Assembly (NCBI RefSeq): GCF_021646545.1
Contig: NZ_JAKIRP010000007.1
Span: 186,001 to 250,000 of the forward strand
Length of the DNA stretch: 64,000 nt
Origin: Chitinophaga filiformis
Lineage (GTDB): Bacteria; Bacteroidota; Bacteroidia; Chitinophagales; Chitinophagaceae
Direction of reading: 5' to 3'
Made by a program: the position numbers and the translations under genes. This document shows, piece by piece, positions 27,742-37,263 of the stretch. Numbering within the stretch: the first letter of the stretch is position 1; the number at the start of each line of letters is the position of its first letter. The notes below the pieces were generated by a model. That model searched no databases and was not told the origin of the DNA. It was given only the letters and a program-made list of their open reading frames with translations.

Positions 27742-30700
27742 TTATCCGAGCATTGCCTCGTCAAGTATGATCAATGGTTTATCATCCCCTCCTTCTTCAT
27801 CATACAGGTATGCAGCCGGATATACATTTTTTAGTTCTCTTAATATTTTATTCAAAGCCTGCAAACTATCGTCATAGTCGCAGCTCTCTTCCCTGGACAT
27901 GGCGCCCAGCCACTGCTTCCAGGCCTTTTCATACTGCAGCATCTGTTGGGGGCTTATCCAGACAATGTTGAGCCGTATATGCGATGGGGCTTCCCTGCGC
28001 AACGTATCCTCAAAGAACTGCCTGAAGCGGGCCAGCCGGAAACGCTGTGGCCATGCCGGCAATACCACCGTAGCCCAGAAAGAATAAGGATCGGCCAGGA
28101 ATGTACGGTCACAGAAAGCCGCATTCTCCTCATCTATATCCTCCTCATCATCACAGCAAAGACACACCTCATTGCATACCGGCAGGATCGCATCTTCTGT
28201 TTTGCATACGATCGGGATCACCACCGTGCTGACATTTGCTTCCGATGCACCGTCCGTCAGCGACTTCATTTCCTTACGTACAAACGCCAGATCACTCAGC
28301 AGCTCGATCACCTCTTCAGTTGCTGGCAGCGAAGCCACTGCAATCTTTTCATCTTTCCTGTACCAGGAAATGGCCATCATGGACACCTGTTTCTCAACAA
28401 ATACTTTATTATCGTCAGTGGCCGCCTGCAAGGCTTTGATATACGCACTGGCATCTGCAAATACAGATTCACTGACAATACGCAACACAAACGTAGACTT
28501 CCGTTCAGGATGCCAGTTCAGCTGCAGCTGTAACGCTTCATAAGACTGTTGCTGTCCGCGGGGACGCATCAGGATATGTTCCAGCAGATGCAGGCCTTCG
28601 GCGCTGATAACTGTCTGTACATACTCCATGGCTGCATTACGTGCGGAGATGCTTGTATAGGAAAGCGGATGTTCCGCCTGTATTCCCGCCGGGTTCACCA
28701 ATGTTATACCAAAAGGACCACAGGCATCTTCGTCTCCCCGCTGATAATTGCGCAGGTCCAGCAGCAGACCAGTGGCGGTTGTCAATGCCTCTTCTGCTTC
28801 TTCCGGCGTATCGTACACATGTGCAGACTCCCAGATAGTGGTATAGTCATAGCTGATCTTATTGCCCACCATCAGCTGCTCTATATTGTTGATCTCAAAA
28901 GCATACCCTTTGCCACTCTCCACCACCGGGAACATCATCGCGTTAAAGATGCGGGTAGCACGGTCAATCTCTATATCTTCACCGCATATCACCTCAGGCG
29001 CTACGGCAATGATCTTTCCATCCATATCCTTCAGATACAGTGTGTAGGCGTTCTCACAACCGGGCATCTGCTCATAATAATAGGAAGCTTCAGACCTCGC
29101 CATCTCCAGCAGGAAAACATAGAAATACTGTTCTGCTTTCTCTGCCAACGCCGGAGAATTATAACGGGTTACCGTCTGCCACATCACCTTACCACCCTTG
29201 CCTAACAAGTGATAGTAATACAACTTGACAGGAGATGTCTCCTCATCGTCTTCTCCTCCCTCAGACGCGGATTGCCAGAGCTGCGCAAAAGCAGGCAATT
29301 TATCATAGCTCATCCACAATTTGGAGAAATCAATCTTCTCCGGGTGATCAAAATACCAATCCAGCAGAAGCGGGTCTGTGTTTCCTCCCTCTTTCGGGTT
29401 TACAAACCAGCCATAAAGCCTTTTTTTGCAGTAAATATCTGCCTGCAGTTCCATGCGTACTTCCTCTCTTTTCTCCATACCCTGGTACCAGCCTGCATGC
29501 TGTGCTACACGGTACACACTGTCATCCACCATACGGAAAGCATAGCGGCAGCCGCCGGCATAGTCTGTATAAGGGAAGAAGTTCTTATTGTCAGGATCAA
29601 GATTGTCGAGGAATGTTTGTAATCTGTCCCACGCATCCTGTTCACTCACGTCATCTTTTTCCTTATCACACCGTTTTGTCACCTGTTGAATGTCCAGCAA
29701 AACCTTACCCAGGTTGAGCGAATAATAACAACCTACCGTTTCATTATCCAGGCAATAGTTGCCCCGGAACAGCAGCAACTGCATAAATTCCAGCAGATCA
29801 GCCGTTGCTGCATCCGGATCCGGATAAGTGTGAATACTCTCCCACTCGTAGGCATTTATTTTTGTGTTGTAGATATGGAATGCAAAAGTTCCGTCAGCTT
29901 TACGGTATACACCATGCCTGCGTGCAAATTGCCGCCTTGCCTGCATAGCAGCCGTATAAGCCTCATAACTGCCTGGTGTGATCTTAGTCACAGCCAGTGG
30001 CTGTCCTTTATCATCATTCAGATAAAGATCTTCTGTTGTGGCCGTCCACGCACTATAATGCTCAACAGACAATGAACGCTGTAACAGGTCCCAGCTTTCC
30101 GTTCCGAAGGCTGCCATTGCAGCATCTGCTGTAGCATAAGCCGCCACACTCTGCCAGAGCACGAAATCATTGCGGCGCAATTGATAGTGGTACCTGCCAT
30201 TTTCTCCCGCCACGACAGACGCACCTTTCTCCAGTACAGTATAACCCGGCAACTTGCGATGGTAGCGTTGCAGTAACGCAAGGACAGTCTGTTCTCTTTC
30301 TGCGGCAGAATCAAACTGCAAACAGTACCGCGCTATTCTGTAATCGCGGTCCCAAAGGCGATAGCCGATCACGGCGTTTTCACCACCGCTCTGATAGAGG
30401 TCCGTCCGCACATCTACGTCTTTCGAATACGAAGTAAACTTGCTCAATGTAAATCCGGCCCACATAACAAGCCTTTTAATGGCTTCATTACCCTCGTACT
30501 CACTATCATACAAATGCGGATGTACCGCTACCTTGTTACCCTTATCAAAGAGATATACACGGTAGCCCCCTTCTTCCTTCACCACATCGTAGTTAGTCTC
30601 TGTGCGCGCCAGTTTCTCAAGTATATATTTCAACGCGTCTTCAGCCTCTCCCAGTTCCGGTTTCTCATCCAGTCCCTCCAACGCAGTTTCAGGATACCAG

Positions 30701-33700
30701 CAACAGCAGGACAGCCATTCCCACCTATAACGCCAGGCGCCGGTGAGCTTTACTTCGGTCACTGCCTGACCATGGTCCTGCAGGAAGCGGAGCGTACGCT
30801 CTATCGCTGCATCCCTCGCTTCTGTAGTCGTATACTCGAACGGATGTATTGCCAGTACCTCCTTTTTATCGCTAATGATCTTAAAACTATAGGTACAGTC
30901 TTCAAGGCACGTCTTCAGATAGTACTGCCGCTGCTTGCCAAACTTCACTGTGTTGTAAAAAGCAGTACGCACCTCGTCATAACTGTGATAGAAGTGAGGT
31001 TCCTGCAACAACAGCCCCTCACCGTCACTGATCTTGAAGTAGTAATGGTACAGGGTGCTGACAGACCATCCTGCGCTTTCCTGTAAAGCAGTCACTTGCT
31101 GACGCAGCAACAGCAATACGGCATCTCTTTCTTCCGCGGTTGAATACCATTTACCTTGCTTTGCAAACGGCACTCCGTCTTTCGTAAAGGCGAAATAACC
31201 ATATCCGTTTGCCGGCTGCTGATCCGCCTGTATGTCTGCTGCCGTTGCAGCCAGTAGCCAGCCCAGGAAAGCAGTTGCAGCCGCCTCACGGTTGTCCCAT
31301 ACAGGAATGCTCTGCAATAAGGCCGCGCCGCTCTTTTCATCTTCCCATAAGAAGCCGTAAGCGCTTACCGCTTCGCCCCTCTCTACCCACAGTGAGTCCT
31401 GACCTGCTTTTAGAAGTATTCTTTCCAGCAATTTTGTGGCAGTAGCATGGTCGTTTGTTTCAGGACTTTCCGCGAGTAATTGTCCCGCGTCATCATACAC
31501 ATGCACCACATACCGGCACTCATCGGCCGTATATATCGAAACGCGTTGCGGATCACTGGCATGCCGGATAACACTGCGTGTCGCCTGTGCTACCGCCACG
31601 CCGTCAGGAACAGCACGGGCTGTGGTGAGCAGGATCTCAGGTAAACCCGCCTGACATTCAAGGTCTTTAAAATGATAGATGGCCGCTGATACCGAGGTCA
31701 CGGCTCCGCTTACCGTCAGCCATAAACGGCTGAACAGGTTCACATATTTATCCCGCGCCAACCGTGCGGCATCTCCTGTTGGGAAATCAGATATATGCAC
31801 AGACATCACGGTATAACCCTGTGTGCCATCCTCTTCACCTGCTTCCTTACGGATCACCTGCAGATCATAGCGGCCACCACCCCTGTGTACGACAAGGTAG
31901 TTATCTACATGGGATGCCAGTTCTACAAACTGCACGAAAGCTACAGGCAGCTGCGCTTTATCTTTAAAAGGCACCATCCCCTGCCATGCAGCTTGTCCTT
32001 CACTCATCATCTGCCAGTTGTATAATTCTGACGCTTCACGCTGGTATACCAGGTAGTGCTTACGGAAGTACTCCTGCAACTCTTTCATCTTCTTCTGTGC
32101 AGCTTCCGTTGTGCCGTACGCCTCCGGATGATAAGCGATCTGCACATTGTTCCGCACAATGATGATCCTGTAATTACCCGCTGCCAGCTCCGGTTCTATT
32201 TTCCAGACACTATCATCCTGTAATATCTCCAGGCAGTCATAACCATGCGAAAAGGCGATCTCCTGCGTTTCAAAACCCTGTTTGCTTTTCAGCAGGGCCT
32301 TACCGTAATCATCAGGCAGCAGGAAATAATATCCTTCCTGTGTCTGCAGGTACACCCGATATTGCCCGTCACCGTCGAAGAATTGCACAAACCAATCCAT
32401 CACCGCATCCCTCTCTTCTTCGGTCGAATACTCATAAGAATACTTTGCTGCGATCCATTCATTCGCAGTCAATGGAGATTGTATATAGAAACCAAACACG
32501 CCTTCTCCCGGACATCCGTAAGGCCTGTAATTAGCCTTCGCTGTACCCAGCTTAAGGAAGTCCCCGAAGACGGTGCTAATATTTGCTTTGCTGTGCAGAC
32601 TCTCACTTACAAATAAAGGAGTGGTCTGGCCAGGAATGGCGCACTCGAATCCTGTCTGCTTCTCTACATTGACAAGATCAAAGTTATTCAGCGAGGCAGA
32701 CGGAGATTGTCGTATGCCCATCAGTCCAGCCACCCTTTTTTCCAGGCCACATACCGGAAAACCAGTAGCTGGCTCCTTGTAATTAAAGGCCAGTGCGCGG
32801 TTAGCGCTGGTCTCCGGGTAAGCAGACAGGAACGCGGCCTTATCTGCAATATTGCTGGCAGGATCATTCTTCTTCCCACTCAGATTATACATCATCAGTG
32901 CATAATCTGTGAAGTCTTCAGAAAACCTTGCCAGCAGATGGTTCAGGAACCGCTCCTTCCTTTCATTGTATTGATCTGAAGTTTCATACAATGCTGTGAG
33001 CATTTCCGTATCACCTGCATCATTGTACACGAGATCGAAACTGTAGATATCCTCCTGGCGGTTATTGTTACGGCTGTAACTACCCGACAGGGTAGCCAGG
33101 AATACAACGTCCAGTGCGGCCTGCTCTGCTGCCAGCTTCGTACTGAAGAAAATAGTGCTTTCCAGCAACACATTATCTGCCGTATCTGTCAGCTGAAAAT
33201 ACCAGCTACCGTCATCTTCCCGTTGCTGTATAACACGTACTACATTATTGTTGGTACACTCGCTGATAATACGGCGGATCATTTCATCACGCAGGTACAT
33301 AGAACTATAAACCTTGCGTGCAGTACCCGAAGCATCCGGCTCATAAGCCAGCTGCATACCGTTGTACGAAGTGCCCGTTGTATTCTGTGGCAGCTGTTTC
33401 TTATAGCGCAACAGCGAAGGCAACTGTGGGATGCCGCTGATGTCGGCCGGGAAGTAAGTATGTTCACCTCCTTCCGGTGCAGGGCGTAGGGAGAATAACT
33501 TTCTGATGCTGGATAACTGCGCAAAATAATCCGCCAGTAACCTATCGAAGAACAACAGGTAAGCCTGCAGCTGCAATGCCTGCGCCTTTCTGGCGGCAGT
33601 GGCATCGCCCGGTACTTCGTTCTTACCGATCATGTACACCTTCGGGAATTCATACTGCACGGAAGTATATTGCGCAAGGTCCAGCTGACGGCCTTTAGGC

Positions 33701-34929
33701 ACAACAGTGTCCAGCGCTTCCCTTTGTTTAGGGAATTTATTATAGTCGGAAATACCTTTCTTATATCGTTGGTTCACAACTTCCGCATTCGCATTAAACG
33801 GCAGTTTGTTGCGGAAGAAGATCACATTAGATGTTTCGGGAGACAATACAGGACGATGGTCCTTCTTCAGGTGCAGGCACCATTCCTCCCCTTCCTGTTT
33901 GATGGGATTACCGGCTGCATCCGTCATGGCATAACCATCCTCGTCAGCACTGGTCATCAGCAGACGGGTTACACCTGCTACACCAGGCACCTTCATGATA
34001 ATACGGTAGAGATCCGAAGCACGCAGCTCCGTCATCATTTCCAGGCTTTCCAGTTCCTGTACATCGATGAAACCATTCTGTTGCAAAGGTTCACCTTTCG
34101 TAAAATCGTAAGGACGTCCTTCGAAGATCTCTTCCATGCTTCTGCCCTTATCCAGCAGCTGTTGCAGGCTGTAAAAGACAGGCGCTGGCGACAGGAAATC
34201 CTGGATGCTGCTGTAAATATTCAACAGCACTTCGTCGGGGTCATAATTCGCTGCCAGTTCAATATGCAGGCAAAGACTGATAGGTTCTTTCTCCAGCACC
34301 ACAATATCAGGAAAGTCTTCACAGAGGTTACGATGTGCATGCAGACGTGTGTCGATCTCCGACAATACCGTATCCATAGGGAACACGTCATTGCCGCAGG
34401 CATCCTTCTCATAGGCTGCAGCATACACATCATCGGGCTCAATGTATACACGATACAGCCCTCTCAGGGGTATGGATGAAAGACCTTCCGACAACCGGGT
34501 ATTGTCAAGGTTACCGTTATCGCAGTCATAGCTCAGGGAGTACGCCTCTTCTGTTTCCGTTTCATTGATCGGCAACAGCCAGGCATTACGTACACCCTTG
34601 ATATCGATGAGCATGCGGCGGATGTCTGCAATGGTCAGGGGATTATTTCCCAGGATCTGTGCAGCTGTATAGAAGTTATCTTCCCCGCCTCCCGCAGGCG
34701 CGGCAACAAGGTCTTTGAATGAAAGTTTGGTACGATAGTCCAGGTCCGTCAGCACGTAACACAGGGCCTCCAGCATAGTGATGCCCGGATCGTGCAGGTT
34801 GTGGTCTGTCCATATCTTGCCTGAAAGATCCGCAACATGCTGAATGCCCAGTTTGCGCAGCGTGGCAAAGTCCAGGTATTCCGGGAAGCCGCTGTCTTTA
34901 TCTGTAGTTATATATTTGAGATCAGGCAT
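27742..34929 (-). CDS. Giant baseplate-type protein with ~20 YegP/DUF1508-like repeats
   Basis: This protein has 2395 residues. The N-terminus has the wedge signature WTDHNLHDPGITMLEALCYV followed by LTDLDYRTKLSF, as in Afp12/Pvc12-like baseplate proteins, and the C-terminus (HLLEHILMRPR; SHIRLNIVWISPQQMLQYEK) matches the end of such proteins. Between them, at about residues 590-2080, lie roughly 20 copies of a ~45-75-residue motif: an aromatic beta-hairpin (YSFKIISDKKEVLAIHPFEY), then Y-x-T-x-E-x-RDAAI and a helix. This resembles DUF1508/YegP repeats. The repeats could form an external cage, arm or receptor-binding decoration. The baseplate assignment is likely, and the repeat fold is inferred. 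Confidence 0.8.
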   Translation of the reverse strand: MPDLKYITTDKDSGFPEYLDFATLRKLGIQHVADLSGKIWTDHNLHDPGITMLEALCYVLTDLDYRTKLSFKDLVAAPAGGGEDNFYTAAQILGNNPLTIADIRRMLIDIKGVRNAWLLPINETETEEAYSLSYDCDNGNLDNTRLSEGLSSIPLRGLYRVYIEPDDVYAAAYEKDACGNDVFPMDTVLSEIDTRLHAHRNLCEDFPDIVVLEKEPISLCLHIELAANYDPDEVLLNIYSSIQDFLSPAPVFYSLQQLLDKGRSMEEIFEGRPYDFTKGEPLQQNGFIDVQELESLEMMTELRASDLYRIIMKVPGVAGVTRLLMTSADEDGYAMTDAAGNPIKQEGEEWCLHLKKDHRPVLSPETSNVIFFRNKLPFNANAEVVNQRYKKGISDYNKFPKQREALDTVVPKGRQLDLAQYTSVQYEFPKVYMIGKNEVPGDATAARKAQALQLQAYLLFFDRLLADYFAQLSSIRKLFSLRPAPEGGEHTYFPADISGIPQLPSLLRYKKQLPQNTTGTSYNGMQLAYEPDASGTARKVYSSMYLRDEMIRRIISECTNNNVVRVIQQREDDGSWYFQLTDTADNVLLESTIFFSTKLAAEQAALDVVFLATLSGSYSRNNNRQEDIYSFDLVYNDAGDTEMLTALYETSDQYNERKERFLNHLLARFSEDFTDYALMMYNLSGKKNDPASNIADKAAFLSAYPETSANRALAFNYKEPATGFPVCGLEKRVAGLMGIRQSPSASLNNFDLVNVEKQTGFECAIPGQTTPLFVSESLHSKANISTVFGDFLKLGTAKANYRPYGCPGEGVFGFYIQSPLTANEWIAAKYSYEYSTEEERDAVMDWFVQFFDGDGQYRVYLQTQEGYYFLLPDDYGKALLKSKQGFETQEIAFSHGYDCLEILQDDSVWKIEPELAAGNYRIIIVRNNVQIAYHPEAYGTTEAAQKKMKELQEYFRKHYLVYQREASELYNWQMMSEGQAAWQGMVPFKDKAQLPVAFVQFVELASHVDNYLVVHRGGGRYDLQVIRKEAGEEDGTQGYTVMSVHISDFPTGDAARLARDKYVNLFSRLWLTVSGAVTSVSAAIYHFKDLECQAGLPEILLTTARAVPDGVAVAQATRSVIRHASDPQRVSIYTADECRYVVHVYDDAGQLLAESPETNDHATATKLLERILLKAGQDSLWVERGEAVSAYGFLWEDEKSGAALLQSIPVWDNREAAATAFLGWLLAATAADIQADQQPANGYGYFAFTKDGVPFAKQGKWYSTAEERDAVLLLLRQQVTALQESAGWSVSTLYHYYFKISDGEGLLLQEPHFYHSYDEVRTAFYNTVKFGKQRQYYLKTCLEDCTYSFKIISDKKEVLAIHPFEYTTTEARDAAIERTLRFLQDHGQAVTEVKLTGAWRYRWEWLSCCCWYPETALEGLDEKPELGEAEDALKYILEKLARTETNYDVVKEEGGYRVYLFDKGNKVAVHPHLYDSEYEGNEAIKRLVMWAGFTLSKFTSYSKDVDVRTDLYQSGGENAVIGYRLWDRDYRIARYCLQFDSAAEREQTVLALLQRYHRKLPGYTVLEKGASVVAGENGRYHYQLRRNDFVLWQSVAAYATADAAMAAFGTESWDLLQRSLSVEHYSAWTATTEDLYLNDDKGQPLAVTKITPGSYEAYTAAMQARRQFARRHGVYRKADGTFAFHIYNTKINAYEWESIHTYPDPDAATADLLEFMQLLLFRGNYCLDNETVGCYYSLNLGKVLLDIQQVTKRCDKEKDDVSEQDAWDRLQTFLDNLDPDNKNFFPYTDYAGGCRYAFRMVDDSVYRVAQHAGWYQGMEKREEVRMELQADIYCKKRLYGWFVNPKEGGNTDPLLLDWYFDHPEKIDFSKLWMSYDKLPAFAQLWQSASEGGEDDEETSPVKLYYYHLLGKGGKVMWQTVTRYNSPALAEKAEQYFYVFLLEMARSEASYYYEQMPGCENAYTLYLKDMDGKIIAVAPEVICGEDIEIDRATRIFNAMMFPVVESGKGYAFEINNIEQLMVGNKISYDYTTIWESAHVYDTPEEAEEALTTATGLLLDLRNYQRGDEDACGPFGITLVNPAGIQAEHPLSYTSISARNAAMEYVQTVISAEGLHLLEHILMRPRGQQQSYEALQLQLNWHPERKSTFVLRIVSESVFADASAYIKALQAATDDNKVFVEKQVSMMAISWYRKDEKIAVASLPATEEVIELLSDLAFVRKEMKSLTDGASEANVSTVVIPIVCKTEDAILPVCNEVCLCCDDEEDIDEENAAFCDRTFLADPYSFWATVVLPAWPQRFRLARFRQFFEDTLRREAPSHIRLNIVWISPQQMLQYEKAWKQWLGAMSREESCDYDDSLQALNKILRELKNVYPAAYLYDEEGGDDKPLIILDEAMLG

Positions 34930-34974
34930 TTTAAGATAGTGCTTAGTATAATGTATCGGTGATCAGGTCCCTGC

Positions 34975-36657
34975 TTATTTATTTTCCAGGGCATCCAGGC
35001 GTTTCTGCAGTGCAGCGATCGTTTCCTGCTGTTCCTGTATGGCTTTGGTCAGTACAGCCACCATATTGGCATATGCCAGCGTCTGCGTACCATCGCCATC
35101 TGTATTTACCAGCTCCGGGAAGAACTCTTCCACCTGGTGAGGCAGGAAACCAATCTGTGTTTCCGTTGAAGGACAATTCGCCTTCTGGTTGAAAGTGAAA
35201 CTAACAGGGTTCAGTTTCTTCACCTTGTCGATCACCGTACCCAGTTTCACAGGATTGCTCACCTTACGTACATCAGTATCCAGATACAGGCCAAAGGCAC
35301 GCGCCTTGCCCTTTACATTCAGATCAAAGCCTGTTGGTGTCAGACCTCCAATGATGGTTTTACCTTCTTTGGAGATCGTAACGAGATCATCACCCTGGTT
35401 TATTTCCAGTTCATTACCATTACCATACTCACCACCTTTCTTAAACACAAAGCCTTTGGAAGCATCTGTGAGGAATACACCCCAGTCGTTGTCGGCACCC
35501 AACAGCATGTAATTGCGCTTTTCATTGTTAGGGCGGTTGTTGATGATACTGAAACCAGGGTTGGTATTATCGAGACACATCAGGAAAGCACCCGCGCTGT
35601 TAGCTTTGGTGATTTCCACATTGGTAACGGGTGTTTCTGTGCCGATACCTACACGGCCATCCTGTTTGATGGATACCAGTGTTTCTGATGCCGGCTGCGC
35701 AATATTCTTCAGATAGTTTTTGCCTTCTTCCAGTCCCTTGCGGAAATAGAACCCTTCGCCTGCATTGGTAGTGAAAGTAGCAGCAGTACCATCCAGTGTA
35801 GCATTCAGGTAGCGTTGGTCGGATCCCTCTCTGTGGATCCATACCGCCTGGGGCACCACCGCCCGTACCGGGTTCAGTAAAAGGCGGGCGGAAGCGATGT
35901 TACTGATGTCAACTGCCGCCTCAGGGGTATCAGTACCAACGCCCACAGCAGCACCGGTATCAGGTGTTGTGATAAACACCGGCTTTACAGCCGGAGCATC
36001 CTTAGGTACATTTACTTCGCCATCAGCAGGTACTGGCGGCACTGTGGTAGTGAAGAGGAACCCTTCGGTATTGGTAGTAAAGACAGCTTTATCATCGGCC
36101 AGTTTTTCGGACAATGACTTTATGCTGTCGCCAACGGTATGCTGGATCACAAATTCAGGCGTCTGTGCATTATCAGGACTGAAGAGAAAATCTCCTTTCA
36201 GTTCATCTGCATGAATATGCACACGTGCTTTAGGATCTTCCGTGCCCATACCTATCTTGCCAAACACTTTGGCATACATGATAATGGGTACTTTATCTTC
36301 ATTGCGGATAATCTCCCAATCTTCATCGGAAGCATCGATATCCAGCATTTTCCAGTTGGTACAATCTATTTCAGGGTTATCGGTGGAGCAATGCCCTTTT
36401 TTATCAGCTTTTGTATTATCGCCGGTATTTCCGTCACAGCCACATGGCTTATCGCCTGCGGGTGTACAGGTATACAATGCATTGTTGTAGATCACTACAT
36501 CGCCTTCGTAATAGCAGATCCCAGCCGCCCATTTGCCGAAAAAAGCATCATCCCTTCTTACCAGCGTAGAGTCTATCAGGTTAAAGAAATCCTGCGAGGT
36601 GGGTATAGCGCCGGTCTTAAATTGTGCTTTCAGCGCTGCTCTGGTTGTTATAGACAT
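34975..36657 (-). CDS. Tail fibre-like protein with C-terminal S74 chaperone domain
   Basis: This protein has 560 residues. The N-terminal ~50 residues contain FFNLIDSTLVRRDDAFFGKW and YYEGDVVIYNNALYTCTP, the latter resembling a small carbohydrate-binding (CBM5/12-type) motif. Repeats of the form GIGTEDPKARVHI and VGIGTETPVTNVEI follow, typical of trimeric fibres. The C-terminus is an intramolecular chaperone (S74): LNPVSFTFNQK, TQIGFLPHQVEEFFPELV, LAYANMVAVLTKAIQEQQ and a terminal coiled coil. The usual S-D-x-R-x-K cleavage signature reads TDVRK here, so self-cleavage may be altered. It probably acts as receptor-binding fibre, equivalent in role to Afp13/Pvc13. Confidence 0.83.
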   Translation of the reverse strand: MSITTRAALKAQFKTGAIPTSQDFFNLIDSTLVRRDDAFFGKWAAGICYYEGDVVIYNNALYTCTPAGDKPCGCDGNTGDNTKADKKGHCSTDNPEIDCTNWKMLDIDASDEDWEIIRNEDKVPIIMYAKVFGKIGMGTEDPKARVHIHADELKGDFLFSPDNAQTPEFVIQHTVGDSIKSLSEKLADDKAVFTTNTEGFLFTTTVPPVPADGEVNVPKDAPAVKPVFITTPDTGAAVGVGTDTPEAAVDISNIASARLLLNPVRAVVPQAVWIHREGSDQRYLNATLDGTAATFTTNAGEGFYFRKGLEEGKNYLKNIAQPASETLVSIKQDGRVGIGTETPVTNVEITKANSAGAFLMCLDNTNPGFSIINNRPNNEKRNYMLLGADNDWGVFLTDASKGFVFKKGGEYGNGNELEINQGDDLVTISKEGKTIIGGLTPTGFDLNVKGKARAFGLYLDTDVRKVSNPVKLGTVIDKVKKLNPVSFTFNQKANCPSTETQIGFLPHQVEEFFPELVNTDGDGTQTLAYANMVAVLTKAIQEQQETIAALQKRLDALENK

Positions 36658-36687
36658 GGGGGTATCTTTTAGTTTTTTATGAATGAT

Positions 36688-37263
36688 TTATTTGATCCTG
36701 AACACAGCTTGCTGACTGCCGCCGCTGCAGGTATCGTTAGTAATGATTGTATAAGTTTGTTCGCCGCCTATCAGTACCGACCATGGCGTATCGGCTGTAA
36801 CAGCTTTTACCGCCGGCCCATCAACGCCTCCGCTTTTTACGAACATCGTGAAGTCGGTGACATAGTCCACGTATTCACGGTTTTCGATGAACTGTAATAC
36901 GGACGACATCATGAGTGTACCTCCAAATACGATGTTCTGCGAACCACTGTTGATCCATGGCGACAGATATGCCTGTACTTCGCTGATCAGTTTCTTCTGA
37001 TAGAAAGTCGCGTCTCTGCCAGCCCTCAGGCGAATGTTACCCTTAAAGCTGATAGGCTGATATACCGGGTTGATCACCTGCACCTTTGCAAATACCGAGG
37101 TACGTGTACGCAGATATTCGCTAACCCTTTCCAGGATGATACGGCTCACTTTAGGACTGAAGCGCTCATCTGCAGGATAATTCTCTATCTGCGGGATCAC
37201 GGCCAGTGTCACCCATCCGGGCGATTGTAGCTGGGTGATGTTACCCTGTTCATCCCGGCACAT
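36688..37263 (-). CDS. C-terminal part of baseplate J-like protein, separated by a -1 frameshift
   Basis: The 191 residues from the first ATG continue baseplate J homology: LAVIPQIENYPADERFSPKV, ERVSEYLRTRTSVFAKVQV and NPVYQPISFKGNIRL. This frame is open upstream to the end of the preceding gene. Reading CCC at 37302-37300 and then GAG gives FPEISKIKCIPHSKMCRDE, a natural continuation, so the two frames together encode about 1332 residues. No independent start signal is evident. It could be a genuine mutation, a recoded junction or a one-base sequence error. Confidence 0.82.
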   Translation of the reverse strand: MCRDEQGNITQLQSPGWVTLAVIPQIENYPADERFSPKVSRIILERVSEYLRTRTSVFAKVQVINPVYQPISFKGNIRLRAGRDATFYQKKLISEVQAYLSPWINSGSQNIVFGGTLMMSSVLQFIENREYVDYVTDFTMFVKSGGVDGPAVKAVTADTPWSVLIGGEQTYTIITNDTCSGGSQQAVFRIK

